The notes: generated by a model from the letters alone, not told the origin. Positions 10,632-22,301 are shown, counted from the stretch's first letter. The stretch: 64,000 nucleotides of DNA from Narthecium ossifragum (GCA_963920575.1 OY986975.1:16089897-16153896), one strand, 5' to 3'. Translations and numbers: made by a program.

Positions 10632-12935
10632 TGTTCGCGAATAAAACGTCGATCTCGCGGGGACGAGGTCTCTATTTTATTTCCGAGCAAATCATATTTT
10701 AATTTCATATCAGGAAATTGTAGGCACCACACCCCTGGATCTGCCGATCGCCACGTCGACAGATCCATCATTTACATCCCCGTAGGGAATACCTCCGATT
10801 CTAGATCCAATAAAATAAACATTTCTTATAATAAAAGAAAAAGATAAAAGGAAAGCATCACATGAGGCCTTAGACCACCTTCATCGCCATACACGCTGGT
10901 CTTGCCGCAGGGGGAGCTTCAAATCCGGTGGTCTTGAGAGCTTTGTTGTGCAAATATTTGAGAACACCGTCCAGCAAGATCCGACTCCTATTGTTGTGGG
11001 AGCAGCTGCTATGTTTGATGAAACCGGCTTGGAGAAAGGAAGCCTAGAACCGGCTGGAACAGGGGAGCACTGGTTGGAACCAAGGAGGAGCGGCGAGCGA
11101 CTGGAACCTCTATCGTCGGAACGATGATGGGGGCTGTCCCTCTGCAGAATAGGTTGACGTTCTTGCGCCGCGAGATCACCAGGGAGCTGGAGAAACACCG
11201 TCTGGAACAGAGCACAAAAAAAACAGGGGAGTGGAGCTCGTCTTCAAAGCCGCCGGGAGAGAGAGAGAGCCTTGGCTCGATCTTCGTCGCTGGCGAGGAA
11301 CTAAGCTAGAGCAACCTTGCTGGAGATCTAAGCTGCGGGTGACGAGCAAGAGAATGAAGCTTAGGCCGCGAGATCAACGAGCCTTCTACAGCGTCGACCC
11401 AGAGACGCGAGCGTCTCAATGGGTTCCAGCTGTGTTGGCTGGATCTGCGCCGTCCGGTGGTGCGCAGCGTCGGAGCACCTCTAGAACCTCTTCGTCTTCA
11501 AGCCTCCAAGCACTCTTTCGAAGATGTGAACCTCTTGACAAGAACCCGACGTCTTCCTCCGGCCTTCCACCTCCGACGAGCCTTTGGGTTGGATGAGGAA
11601 TGACGATGGGTTTCTCTGGTTGGGCAGCGGCGATGGAGACGCATTTGGGTTTGGAACTGAGATCCTTGGGCTAGACGGCGACGGCGAGGTGTTCCTTGGG
11701 CTGTGCGAGATCTCCTTGGCTGGGCGACGACGGCCTCTCTCCTCTCGAGCTCTCTCCTCCTTTGTATCAGCTTCTGCTCCTCTGCTTCTTTGCTTCGATG
11801 CCTTTTCTCTCTACATTTTGCCCAGCCCTCTATTCAGCCTTCACCCTCCTCCTTTTATAGGCACGAGAGGTGATCTCTTAATATGGGATGGAATACCCTG
11901 ATTAAGGGATACTAATTGATGCTAATCCCTTTATATAAGGATAGCTCATATAATCCCACCATATTTAGAGATGCTGATTTTATTTTTATTTTTTATATGG
12001 TATGAGAATGCAATCCAACCATAATTGAATATCCTGATTTCTCATATGGTATGATATATATATATATTTGATTTGGCTGATTTTATATGGGTAGATATTT
12101 TGTTTTGAAATTTGAATTTGAAATTCAAATGTTCAGATTTGAATTATCTGAATATTTGTACAATTATTCAGATATTCGAAATGCCTTATTTAAATTTTAA
12201 TTTCGATATTTCATATAATACTTTGGAAAATTTACTGAAATATCCCCGGGCAAGCCGGGTGTAAATTACCAAAATCTCATTTTTTTATCGGCCATATATT
12301 TTGGACTGAAATGTCTCCGGCGCAGATGAAATATCTCTGTTCCGGATTTTCAAACCCCTGAAGGCGTGAAATGACTAAAATGCCCCCCTTGGGGTTAAAT
12401 GACCAAAATACCCTTTCGGTTTGGTTATTTAAGCGCGACGCATGGCGACGCGACTTCTGTGCGTGTCATGGACACGTGCGCGCATTATGTGGTGCGCGTA
12501 TATTTTTGTCGAGATTTAGGCGGATTTGAAGTCGCGTATTTGTTTGGGTTTATTTGAATTTTCGGATTTTTCTCTTATTTATTTCAGGGAATTTTCTGTC
12601 ATTTCCCAGGTGTGGTGGAAAATTACCAAAACGTCCCTATATTTACACAGCTTATTTAGGATGCCATCAAAGCTATGTAAGGGCTATTTTGGAGTATAGT
12701 GGGAAATTTAGATATGCATTTTGGTTTAAATTCCCAAAATACCCTTGGACAGGTAAAATTACCAAAATATCCTTATTCCTCCAGTTTGTATAGGATGCCG
12801 TCAAAACCGGGATATGTAGGAGATTTGGATGGACTCGACTGTGTATGAGCCAATTTGGGTTTGGTGTGTGCGAATTCAGCCCGGGGACTTCTGCAAATGT
12901 AGTCGACTTAGCCTTAGCTAAAATCGATGTCAACA
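10632..12935 (-). repeat. 5' LTR of Gypsy element A (2304 bp)
   Basis: On the minus strand it runs from TGTTGACATCG to CGAACA, with TG/CA ends. The portion 11260-12935 is duplicated at the left edge of the window. A (TA)n stretch and AT-rich blocks occur in both copies (about 12055-12065 here). The short ORFs inside are not credible genes. Confidence 0.88.
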
Positions 12936-12940
12936 AGTTG

Positions 12941-13080
12941 TCACACCAAAAGTCCTTTTAATTGAGGCAAGACTGAACTCACGCACTCTTTTGATCATCC
13001 CTGCGCTACGATTGACACACTTCCCGTGCCTGGCGACCACGTATCCATCTCAGGTACAATTTTTGAGCAACACTATTCAC
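12941..13080 (+). repeat. Dispersed repeat also present inverted at about 45475-45600
   Basis: Aligned by eye, about 130 bp match the reverse complement of 45475-45600, including aattgaggcaag, gatcatcc, cctggcgaccacgtatccat and ggtac. It starts six bases beyond the Gypsy LTR. One frame reads as a peptide with ...VPGDHVSIS before a GT-like donor, so it may be an exon remnant. It has not been identified. Confidence 0.6.
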
Positions 13081-13665
13081 TCTAATATCAATTTTAATTT
13101 TTAATTTTTTAATTTTCAAACGAATTGTTTTAATAACTATTCCCTCTAAAATGAAATATTATTTTATTTTTCTAAGTTTCACACAAACTGTTTTAATAAC
13201 TATTCTCTCTAATATGAAATATTATTTTCTTAAATTTTCAAACAAAGGTTTTAATATATGGTTAACCGAAATATGGCTAACTGAACTCTCTAATAACTAC
13301 TCCTTCTAAAGTTTTAAACGGGTGGAGTGGTTTTAATAACTACCGTCTCTCTAAATATGTGGCTATTTGAATCCTCTAATTTAATTTTTCAAACCGAATT
13401 AAATAATAACTTGATTATTCACGTAACTCAAATCAGGGACAACCCACCCGATCTTATATGTGGCTTATTTTTTTGACTATGTGGGCCCCTATGTCATCAA
13501 ACACGGGTAATCACTGCCCTCACTACTCATCTCTCTCCTAATCACCCGGTAATCACCACTCCCACGTGGTTTTATTTCGATCGCCTGATATATTTAGATA
13601 TAACTTGGATCAGGCATCCTCAACCACCTGATAGAATGCACTGTATTTTATATAATATATTTATA
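13081..13665. other. AT-rich spacer with a weak 63-bp tandem repeat
   Basis: No gene is visible. The phrase ttttaataactat recurs at about 13128 and 13191 with similar flanks (two full units and part of a third). The rest is unstructured AT-rich DNA. Confidence 0.5.
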
Positions 13666-13737
13666 CTAGTGGGGGCCCCTGTCACTTGACAGGGTAACCA
13701 CCCAACAACTTTTCCATTAACCATTATATAAGGATGA
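13666..13737 (-). mobile_element. Tiny Helitron-like insert (72 bp)
   Basis: On the minus strand it starts TCATCCTTATATA after an A. It ends with the perfect hairpin CCCTGTCA-AG-TGACAGGG, a short GC-rich spacer and CTAG before a host T. These are the defining Helitron 3' features, and the 5' end matches that of the insert at 33436-33651. It is presumably an extreme internal-deletion derivative with no coding capacity. Confidence 0.6.
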
Positions 13738-13952
13738 TTAGGGAATATCTATATGTAAATTTAGGAATATAAATAAAACTAACTTAGAGAAAATGAACAT
13801 GTAAATAAACTAATAAGAGAACGGTTGTAACCGTTATTGCTCCTTATAAGGTTGATTAAGATATAACTAAGAGGTTTAAGATATTTGAAAGTCTTTTTTA
13901 ATAAGGTTGATGTAAGATATTATTAGTAACGGAAACTGCTCAAGTTCATCTA
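13738..13952. other. AT-rich spacer
   Basis: No gene or repeat boundary was recognised. It contains the small palindrome aacggttgtaaccgtt. Confidence 0.4.
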
Positions 13953-13961
13953 ATAATAAAA

Positions 13962-14879
13962 GGGTTATTTGCATATACCCCCCTGAAAAAGGTTTATTTT
14001 ACGTATATCCCCCTAAAAAAACAAAATTTGCATCAGAAACCTTGAAAATCTTTATTATTTGCATATAGCCCCTCGGGTTAATTGAGAATGGAATATTCGG
14101 TGTGCAAGCTAACGGAGGCTAACGGTGGAAGCTGAAATTACTAAAATACCCTTACCCCTACCCCTATATATGCTTCCTACTCCCTCCTCCAACCCGACGA
14201 TTGTTGGGGTAAGGGTATTTAGAGCTACTGCATGGGCTTGGATGGCAACTAGCATCATCCATGCTCTGAGAAAATAAGACTAGGGTAAAAGATGGAGTGG
14301 AGTCCAATCTTTCGAAATGTAAAAAAAAACAATGAGATTAATACCTTATATCTGGAACAGCCCATAAACTTTCTACCTTTGCTGTTGGTGCAATTGGATT
14401 GCCAGATGGAGCAGGACTCATGGCAACGACAAGTCATATAGGGTGTATTGTGCGAACTTAAGATGGAGGAAGAAGATGGAGACTTCTTCATGGTTAAATT
14501 GACGAGGAAATCGATCTATAGAGGATGAAAATTGGCAGAAATCAAGAGAAATAGAGAGAAATTGGGAGAAGTTTGCTGCCGATGAGCAGCCGGAGGATGA
14601 GGAGATTTGTCATCAGAGGATTTGAAGCCCTTGCCCCAACAATCGTCGGGTCGGAGGAGGGAGTAGGAAGCATATATAGGGGTAGGGGTAAGGGTATTTT
14701 AGTAATTTCAGCTTCCACCGGTAGCCTCCGTTAGCTTGCGCACCAAATATTTCATTCCCAATTAACCCGAGGGGCTATATGCAAATAATCAAGATTTTCA
14801 AGGTTTCTGATGCAAATTTTGTTTTTTTAGGGGGATATATGTAAAATAAACCTTTTTCAGGGGTATATGCAAATAACCC
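13962..14879. mobile_element. Mutator-like DNA element, 918 bp, perfect 9-bp TSD
   Basis: The ends are GGGTTATTTGCATATACCCC and its complement. The terminal inverted arms are about 250 bp each (13962-14211 and 14634-14879), both including the ggggtatatgcaaataac and ccccaacaatcgtcggg regions. The flanking 9-mer ataataaaa is present exactly at 13953-13961 and 14880-14888. Long TIRs with a 9-bp TSD are the Mutator hallmark. The centre holds a GRF zinc-finger-like ORF rather than a transposase. The right end is about 240 bp upstream of the biotin synthase start codon. Confidence 0.9.
14255..14491 (-). CDS. Small GRF-type zinc finger-like ORF inside the Mutator-like element
   Basis: The minus-strand frame MKKSPSSSSILSS continues into a Cys/His cluster, CRCHESC, then NSKGRKFMGCSRY. 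The GRKFxGCxRY ending with upstream paired cysteines is the GRF zinc finger pattern found in many small plant proteins carried by Mutator-type elements. Reading stops being domain-like after CSRYK, where AAG|GTATTA could be a splice donor, so the remaining residues of the 78-aa ORF may be intronic. It may bind nucleic acid. Expression and function are unknown, and it could be a relic. Confidence 0.5.
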   Translation of the reverse strand: MKKSPSSSSILSSHNTPYMTCRCHESCSIWQSNCTNSKGRKFMGCSRYKVLISLFFFTFRKIGLHSIFYPSLIFSEHG

Positions 14880-14888
14880 ATAATAAAA

Positions 14889-15024
14889 ATATATAAATAA
14901 TTTGTTCAATTTTTATCGAAAAATCCACATATTATAGCACTCTCTGCTGGAAGCTTGGAACAACCATCCTCTCTCTCTCTCTCTCTCTCTCGCTCGCTCT
15001 ACTTACCCACCTCGGTTCCATCGC

Positions 15025-15069
<45 letters not shown>

Positions 15070-15121
15070 CTACCTACCTCGGTTCCATCGCCTCTCTCTC
15101 TCTCTCTCCTCTCTCTCAAGG
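14889..15121 (+). promoter_or_regulatory. Biotin synthase promoter-proximal region and CT-rich 5' UTR
   Basis: This 233-bp stretch lies between the Mutator-like element and the BIO2 ATG. An AT-rich part includes a TATA-like attatag near 14932. From 14971 to 15118 come (CT)n runs, with the block acctcggttccatcgcctctct present twice (about 15009 and 15078), so the leader contains an internal duplication of about 70 bp. CT-rich leaders are common in plant genes. The transcription start is not determinable. Confidence 0.55.
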
Positions 15122-18100
15122 ATGCTGCTGATCCGATCGCTTCGCGGCGGGCGGCTCCTCCCCGGGACTTCCTCGCTGCATTGCCACTTCTCCACCTCGG
15201 CGGCGGCATCGGAGGCGGAGAGGACCATCCGGGAGGGCCCTAGGAACGACTGGAGCAAAGGCCAGATCAAGTCTATCTACGATTCTCCCATCCTCGATCT
15301 ACTCTTCCACGGCGTGAGCCCTTCTTCTTTTGTTTGTGTTGCGTAGTTAATTGGATGCCGTCTTGTTTTAGTGCATTCCATGCGGAAAGATGCGTGCCTT
15401 TTAGTTTATAGAATCAAACCCAAATCTTTGAACTTAGCTATTATATCGGAAGAATTCGAATGATGCTTGTGTTGTAATTGCGGATTGTCTAACTGGATGC
15501 CATCTTGGTCTTCCGATCGGAAGGCGTGATCATTGCAATTAACGTGCAAAAAATGTATTATTTGTCTGTTAAATCAAACAAAATCTTACAATTAGTTGTT
15601 GGTTATAATTTAAATTATGCTTTTAATTTGATGGTTTCAAACGCTATGATGGTAGGAAGGATATGCTAAAGTTGGTTGCATATAATAAAGGGAACATCAA
15701 ATCGTTTTAGCTCCTCATTCCTTAGCCTCTTATCTTGGTCCTTTAGGCTTTTCTCTCTAATTCTTGCTTGAAGAGTGACAATTCGAGGATTTTTCATTTC
15801 GTTATGTTTTGCATCTACATACAGCGAAACTGCATTTTAGTCTTCGGCTTTTCATATTGAATGCATACCTCTTTGCAGGCTCAAGTCCATAGGCATGTTC
15901 ACAAATTTAGGGAAGTACAACAGTGCACACTTCTTTCTGTTAAAACTGGGGGATGCAGCGAAGATTGTGCATATTGTCCACAATCTTCAAGGTACGACAC
16001 AGGATTGAAGGCACAAAAGTTGATGAACAAGGATGCTGTTCTGGAGGCAGCAAATAAGGTATATTTTTTTATTTTGTTTGGAATCTTTGCTGGTAATTGG
16101 AATTATCCACGATAATTTTAGTCATCCCCTGTATAGCACTGTTCAAAGCTGCACTTCGTTTTGATCATTTGAGTTAGTTTTTGTATGCATAATCTGATGC
16201 TCACTCATGTTTGAAGTACTGGAAGACATATACTTTTGCTCTCCCATCACCAACCGTACAAAATGCACCATCTTCTTTCTCCTGTTCCATTCCATCTCCA
16301 TTCTTTTCTTGATTAAGCCAATTGTAACTTCTTTAAGAAATTTAAGCCCTTAGAGGGTGAACTATTTATAACATAACCAAGTACAAAATTCAAGTCAGAT
16401 TCTATAAGTTGTTCCTTGAAGCAACTTAGTGCTAATATAAGTTGCAAAGTTTCTTGCCACCATTGGCTGCATACGCATGTTGGTTTCTGTAACTGTGTTT
16501 TATTTGGTTTTTTCTTTCTGGTCTCATTCTTTTTGTAATAAAAGGGTGATGTGTCTCTTTTTTCATAGTTACTCCCTGTGGTAGGCCGTCGTTGTCCTTT
16601 CAATTGCCATTACAAATGCATTTGGTAGTTTTGTTTGGACACATTAACGATTTACAGTGTGTGCAATCACCTGAAACTACCCGGCTATGTAGGAAAATGC
16701 TTACTTGGTATGATGTTCAAATTTAGTGAGACCAAGTACATAATTAGCAATATTAATTCAGTAATACAGGGCTACATCTTATTTTATTTCAAAGATGAGC
16801 TCCTAGAAAACCACGATCTTTAAGAGGGATGCTGTAGAGAGTTCCTGCCTTTCTTAAGAACTTACTAACATTTGTCGACTGTGACACCTCTGTTCCTTTC
16901 CAACTGAAACTGTGATGGTGGATCGTATGAATTCAAGAAATATGACCATTTAGAAGGTGAACGTAGGAACTTTAACTTATTTTCACTTTCGTAGGGAGCA
17001 TCCGAGATTGTTAGCATTTAGGAAGCTATTGTCATTGGCTTAGAACATATTTCCAGCTACGGTTTAGTTGATAGATATCACTTGGTTGTCGGGTTTTGGA
17101 AACCTTAAATATCTGATGCTTTGGGCACAATGCTTTTGAGCGATCACAAAATGATGCATGTTTTCCATTCTTTAAACCAAAAAGCTCATTTATTTTGAAG
17201 GTTCCAGTTTTTAGATCCATCATTGCCAACATCCTGCTGTATTTTAGCTTTGTTTTATTCATTGAGATGAAGTAGCTATTTGGGACATACTTTAATCCTC
17301 AATGAATTTAATGCATTTATCCATGGATGTGAAGGTGCTTTCTGCTGTTGGACCAATATTTTTTGCCTATGCATCCATTGTGTCCTCTAATGATTATCAA
17401 ATCTTCGGTTGTAAGCCGGAAACAGATATATCTTTTTGGTTACACCTAAATTTGATCAAACTGTTAACATCTTCCCTTTTCCATGTGCCGGAAAATTAAG
17501 TTAATGTTTTCTTTGTTCACCATCCTCCTGCATAGGAACAGCCTTAAAGCTTCTTTTATCTTAGTTAACTTTTTGATGATGGTTTATTCATCATTCCCTC
17601 CAATCAAGTGATATTTGATCTATATCTTGCATAATTAGTCAATATATGCAAGGAAATTTCAAGTTGTTTTCTTGTTCTTATTCATATATTCCCTGATTAT
17701 GTGTGGAATATGCAAGATTCTTCTTTTTTTGTTTCTTTCCTGAAATATCAAATATGTTGCACTGTACAGGCAAAAGAGGCTGGCAGTACGCGCTTTTGCA
17801 TGGGTGCTGCATGGAGAGATACAGTAGGCAGAAAGACAAACTTTACGCAGATCCTTGAATATGTTAAGGAAATAAGGTACTGTAGCGATCTTCACCAATC
17901 CAGTCTAAAAATACATAACCAATAAGGCCTTTGCATTGTTAAATAAACAACTTAGACTTTTAGTTTTACTAAAAAAGAAGCGAGATGCATATAACTTTTG
18001 CAAGCAAGATTTATATAACATTTGCTAAAGCATTTAATATGAGAACTTGCTCTTTTTGCTTTTACATTTATTCTGAATTGAACATGCACTATGTGTGACC

Positions 18101-20793
18101 AAGAGTATTTCTGCTTTTAAGACAAAACACACCTATCCTGGGTCCAATTATGTCATGCTCTTTGTTAATGCAAAATTACCAGGATGCAAACTTGATGGCT
18201 AATACTTGAGGATTTTCTTTAGCTCGGTAACCTGCAATTCTTTGCAAGATCGTGGTGGTTACTTTCATATTTTAATTTGTACAAAAATTGCCCGCTTTTT
18301 CCTCTGTTATTGCAGAAGTCACAACTGTATGCTTTTTTTATTCGATGGTACATTTACCTTTTCTGTTTTTGATCTTTGGTGATTTCAAAGTGCTTGAGCT
18401 AGTCTGTCAGTTGGCTGTCATATTCTCACTCTTATTAACACCGTCATTGACATTTATGCTGCATGTATTCTGAACTGCTTTCAGGGGTATGGGCTTGGAG
18501 GTATGTTGTACTCTAGGCATGCTTGAGAAGCAGCAAGCTGTGGAGCTTAAGGAGGCAGGGCTCACGGCATACAATCATAATCTTGATACTTCGAGAGAGT
18601 ATTACCCTAACATCATAACGACAAGATCATATGATGAGAGATTAGAAACACTAAAGCATGTTCGTGAGGCAGGAATCAATGTTTGCTCAGGTAATCCATT
18701 TCTAACTCTCCGATCATCTGCTGAGTAATTGAGTAAAACAATCCCCTGAAAAACACTTTGAGAGTACCCATTGGTCATAGATCTTCTATGCTTTCCTGAG
18801 CATGCACATGGTATTAGATCTATGTCATGCTTCATAAATGTTATTGCATTATTATGGATTGGAGGAACTACTTAAGTAATTCGAGACTACCTGAGAACCT
18901 GCTGTGTTTAGAATGATCCTCAGATTGTGGAAACTAGAAACGCTAAGCTTGCATGAATTTCCATTATCCAATTGTCAAGACTAAATAACATTTTCTTTTT
19001 AGGGGGAATTATTGGTCTTGGGGAAGAGGAAGAGGACCGTGTTGGATTGTTGCACACATTGGCCACCCTGCCTGCACATCCTGAGAGTGTTCCCATCAAT
19101 GCACTTCTTGCAGTCAAGGGTACTCCACTGCAAGATCGGAAGGTATACAGATAGTTTCTTGATGAAGTTTCTCAAAATCTCATAGGTAGATTTTCAATCA
19201 GAACTTGTGGACAATTTTTTCTTGATCTGTTATGAGATTATTTTTTCAAGAAAACTAAGCACATCAATTATGGCCTAATGCACATAAACAGCAACTCTAC
19301 CATGGAGGACAAAATGGCCGAAACAGATGTAAATTAATGCTGGGGGTTTTCTTTTTTTATCTGATTTCTAGATTTTTTCCTCAAATCCTTTGAGTCGCTC
19401 CTCATTTCGTTTTCTGCAATTTGAGCCAAAAGAGTTAATGTTGGACTTGAATGCTTAACTCACAAGGTGGTTATTAAAGAAATCTAGTGTTTGGTTGAAT
19501 ACTTTGGAGGTAAATGACTTAGACATCGCATGTATTTAATCTGTTCGATGCAATCACTGAATTGCATTTTTGTCAAATTTTAGGAAATTCTCGATTTTCG
19601 TTAGAGTATCTTCTATTTTTATTTCCGTGGCTTTTGTGGTAACATGAATATATAAGCTGAAAGTGATAACTGAAGTATGACTGCGAACATTCAGTCATCT
19701 AAAAGCAAGGTAAACAAACTTTCTTCAGCATAGCATTCTGCTCTTAGAATTATCGGTTTGAAATCCCTTATTTATCTATTTGAATCCCAAAAGTTGGTAA
19801 TTCCAGTGCATTTATAGTATTGTAAGTAGCTAGACATGAGTAGCTTGATCTCAGCCCCTTGGGCTTAACTAATTAAAAAGAAGTAGGTAAACATGAGGGA
19901 TTTGACATGTTTGGCTTTGGTCTTTGCTGATTATCTAAAACTTTTAAAGCTTTACATAAGTATAAATGCATTGTAGAACAATTGAATTATTCAATGCAGT
20001 GCGTACTTCCATATTCTGGCATGTGTATCCTCTGATATCTTGTTTCTAAAAACCTGGAGAGTTTATTGTCTAGTGATAATCATAGGCAGTCTTTTTCCTT
20101 GTTTTGAAGTATGGGCAATTGTTTCTCTGAGTCTAGTTTTCACATTTCTTTATGTAATTGCTTGGATTCCTGAAACTTTCAGCAGAAAACTTATTGAGGT
20201 TGGGTTTAGGTCCATAGCTACTAAGTTTGAAGAAGGATATATCATCTATGAGGACAGTGGCTTTCACCCAGCCTACATATAGACACAATTAAAACAAATC
20301 TTAAACTCCCTGCAAAGCATTATGGTTACCGACTACTGTGAATGGTATCTTGAAGGACAGACATGTATATATACTTGATGAAATGTGGCCATCTTTACTG
20401 GGCAATTTAAATACTTAATTTATTCGTTGATCAGAAAATTGCAGTTCACTTTAAAGAACTAAATTTAATTAAACGGTATCTTCTCAGCCTGTTGAGATTT
20501 GGGAGATGATTCGGATGATTGCGACGGCTCGCATTGTGATGCCCAAGGCAATGGTGAGGCTATCAGCTGGTCGTGTGCGATTCTCCATCCCAGAGCAAGC
20601 ACTGTGCTTCCTCGCCGGTGCCAATTCCATTTTCACAGGAGAGAAGCTACTCACAACACCAAACAACGATTATGACGCCGACCAACTTATGTTTAAGCTT
20701 CTCGGATTAACCCCAAAAGCTCCGGACTTTTCCCAAGAAGCAGCAACTTTCGAACCAGAGGGGCACCAAGAAGCTATCTCCAACGTAGGCTGA
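15122..20793 (+). CDS. BIO2: Biotin synthase, six exons, mitochondrial
   Basis: Radical-SAM biotin synthase inserts sulfur into dethiobiotin, the last step of biotin synthesis, in plant mitochondria. Exons are 15122-15313, 15879-16058, 17770-17876, 18485-18690, 19003-19142 and 20488-20793. All introns are GT-AG and the phases join cleanly into 376 aa, close to the length of plant BIO2. The first 30 or so residues are Arg/Ser-rich and look like a mitochondrial transit peptide. The SAM-cluster motif CSEDCAYC uses Cys90, Cys94 and Cys97. The second-cluster cysteines fall in RFCMGAAW (Cys134), LEVCCTLG (Cys167) and NVCSGG (Cys227), with the conserved Arg in VRLSAGR (299-304). YNHNLDTS is also intact. 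Nothing suggests a pseudogene. Introns 2 and 5 exceed 1.3 kb and hold no recognisable element. The gene converges with the BAHD gene. Confidence 0.97.
16059..17769 (+). other. BIO2 intron 2 (1.7 kb)
   Basis: GT at 16059 and AG at 17768-17769. It is T-rich, with several small spurious ORFs on both strands. No transposon or RNA gene was recognised. Confidence 0.85.
19143..20487 (+). other. BIO2 intron 5 (1.3 kb)
   Basis: GT at 19143 and AG at 20486-20487. Nothing beyond AT-rich intronic sequence was seen. The 80-aa ORF at 20040-20282 has no recognisable features. Confidence 0.85.
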
Positions 20794-21395
20794 AGCTACC
20801 GGTGAAAGCTTGATGCATTTAGTATCGATGCAAGTTTCTTGTACCTCAAATTTAATAGGAAATTAAGCTCATTTTTCTGGTGATGTCATGCTCCTCGATC
20901 AATCAAAGATTTGATCCTAGCAAAGACGAATCCTTACGTCGGTTATTTTTGTATATTATAAGTTGTTCTTTGATCCTATTGCCAAGTTTACTAGCTCTGA
21001 TCAACTAACAAGTTTACTAGCTCTGATCTAAAATATTTTCAGAGGATTGCTAATAATTTGCTGTTGGCTTTTGTGTGTCCTCCTTTGTGATCAATTATGT
21101 CAAAAGACTGATGTTGATGTAAGTGGCTTGTGTAAGGGATCTGGTGGGTCACCGTCAAATTTCCCTAGGTTGATGTAAGTGACTTGTGTTCTTAGCTTCG
21201 GTTTATCTCTTAAAAAAAAGAAAAGAAAAAAAAGACAGCTGCTGCTTTCACTGCATGCTCAAAGGTATGTACAACATAACTCTCCATATTGTCATAGTTG
21301 TGCAATGAAATACGTACAGTACAGATCTCCATGCAAGGTAGTCTCCTAACTTATACTTCATGCATATATCATGCTGTACGTAGAACTGTCACATT
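20794..21395. other. Convergent spacer between BIO2 and the BAHD gene
   Basis: It must hold both 3' UTRs. No canonical AATAAA was found near either stop codon. The direct repeat gatgtaagtg..ttgtg occurs at about 21116 and 21173. A short A-rich patch lies at 21214-21235. Confidence 0.5.
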
Positions 21396-22301
21396 TCATG
21401 CTAGAAACTTATAGAAGAGGTCAGCAAACCTCTGCATGTGATCAGGAGGAACTGCAACAAGAACGTTCACCCCTTTGCTCGCCCCTCCGGCCCCCGGAAA
21501 GAGCAGAACAATGTCCATGCTCGGTCGCACCACCGGGCAACAGTATACTGGCTTTCCCCAAGGGTACTCTACCTCTGCAAGTCCTAGCTTCCACCATGAG
21601 GAGACGAACATGTCGGCTCGAGGGTGACCCTTGTGCAGCTCTCCCCAGTCGATCACCGACCGGGCGTAAGCGTCGTCCATCATGGCCGACGCCTGGCTGA
21701 CAAATTTGACGATGTCGGTGAACGGTCCGTTCTGGAGAAGGAGCCTGCTGGCTGCCCCCGGCGCGCTTAGGACCGCATTGCCGGTGTATGAATAGGGAAG
21801 CGGCGGCCGGAGTCTAGGACGAATGTCGACCGCATAGAGGATGGTCGACGTCTTTTCCATGTCTTTGTCCTGTGGCATTGCCGCCAGTGCCTTGCACCGC
21901 CAGAGGTGAGCAGTGACGACGTTGAACCCTGTGACCGCAGGTCCGGCTCCGCCAGCCTTGGTCTTCAGGGCGGCAATGTCGTTCGCGTTGAGGCGAAAGA
22001 GCTTGAATTCAAGCTTGTCGGATGCAGCGTCGAGAATGGTGGAGGACAATGGAGGTTGGCCGTCTACGGGCGGTGACGGCGGGGGTTCGTCGAGCTGCAC
22101 GAGTTCGGCGTGAGGGAATTCGACGCGTGGAGGAGATCGGGCGGCAAGGAGCCGGCGGTCATTGCATGGGGTTGTGGCCAATGGGTTGCCGGCGGTGACG
22201 GCGGCGAGGTTGCAGAGGAAGAGCTTGAAGGTGACGCCGTCGAACGTGGTGTGGTTGTTAGAGATGCCAATGGCGAAGCTGCCGCACGTGAATGATGTTA
22301 C
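21396..22301 (-). CDS. BAHD acyltransferase, exon 2 (C-terminal 301 aa), GLAUCE-like
   Basis: BAHD enzymes transfer acyl groups from acyl-CoA to alcohol or amine acceptors in the cytosol. This exon begins at an acceptor (CTCAG|GTAACATC) and supplies residues 151-451. It contains the catalytic HxxxD as H167-TTF-D171. In place of the structural DFGWG it has EYPWG (Tyr396 to Gly399), which I recall as usual for the clade of Arabidopsis GLAUCE rather than a defect. Other shared blocks are TGFNVVTAHLWRCKAL, AVDIRPRL, SYTGNAV and VSSWWKLG. The exon joins exon 1 at 38625-39074 in phase 0. The combined 451 aa is normal for the family and there are no frameshifts. Substrate is unknown and the clade assignment is from memory. 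Confidence 0.9.
   Translation of the reverse strand, partial: VTSFTCGSFAIGISNNHTTFDGVTFKLFLCNLAAVTAGNPLATTPCNDRRLLAARSPPRVEFPHAELVQLDEPPPSPPVDGQPPLSSTILDAASDKLEFKLFRLNANDIAALKTKAGGAGPAVTGFNVVTAHLWRCKALAAMPQDKDMEKTSTILYAVDIRPRLRPPLPYSYTGNAVLSAPGAASRLLLQNGPFTDIVKFVSQASAMMDDAYARSVIDWGELHKGHPRADMFVSSWWKLGLAEVEYPWGKPVYCCPVVRPSMDIVLLFPGAGGASKGVNVLVAVPPDHMQRFADLFYKFLA

Larger units (their letters stand above)
1..12935 (-). mobile_element. Ty3/Gypsy LTR retrotransposon, minus strand, non-autonomous, left end outside window
   Basis: Bases 1-1677 and 11260-12935 are a near-identical direct repeat, with a few scattered differences by eye. On the minus strand the right copy is the 5' LTR, beginning TGTTGACATCG at 12935 and ending CGAACA at 10632. 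It is followed by a primer-site-like block. The left copy is the 3' LTR, preceded by the polypurine block CTCGAGGGGGCATC. About 630 bp of the left LTR lies outside the window, so the target duplication cannot be checked. The interior (1678-10631) has no complete gag-pol. It holds only RT and gag fragments, an unknown duplicated ORF and degenerate repeats, so the element probably depended on proteins supplied in trans. Family assignment rests on the RT and gag fragments. Confidence 0.88.
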
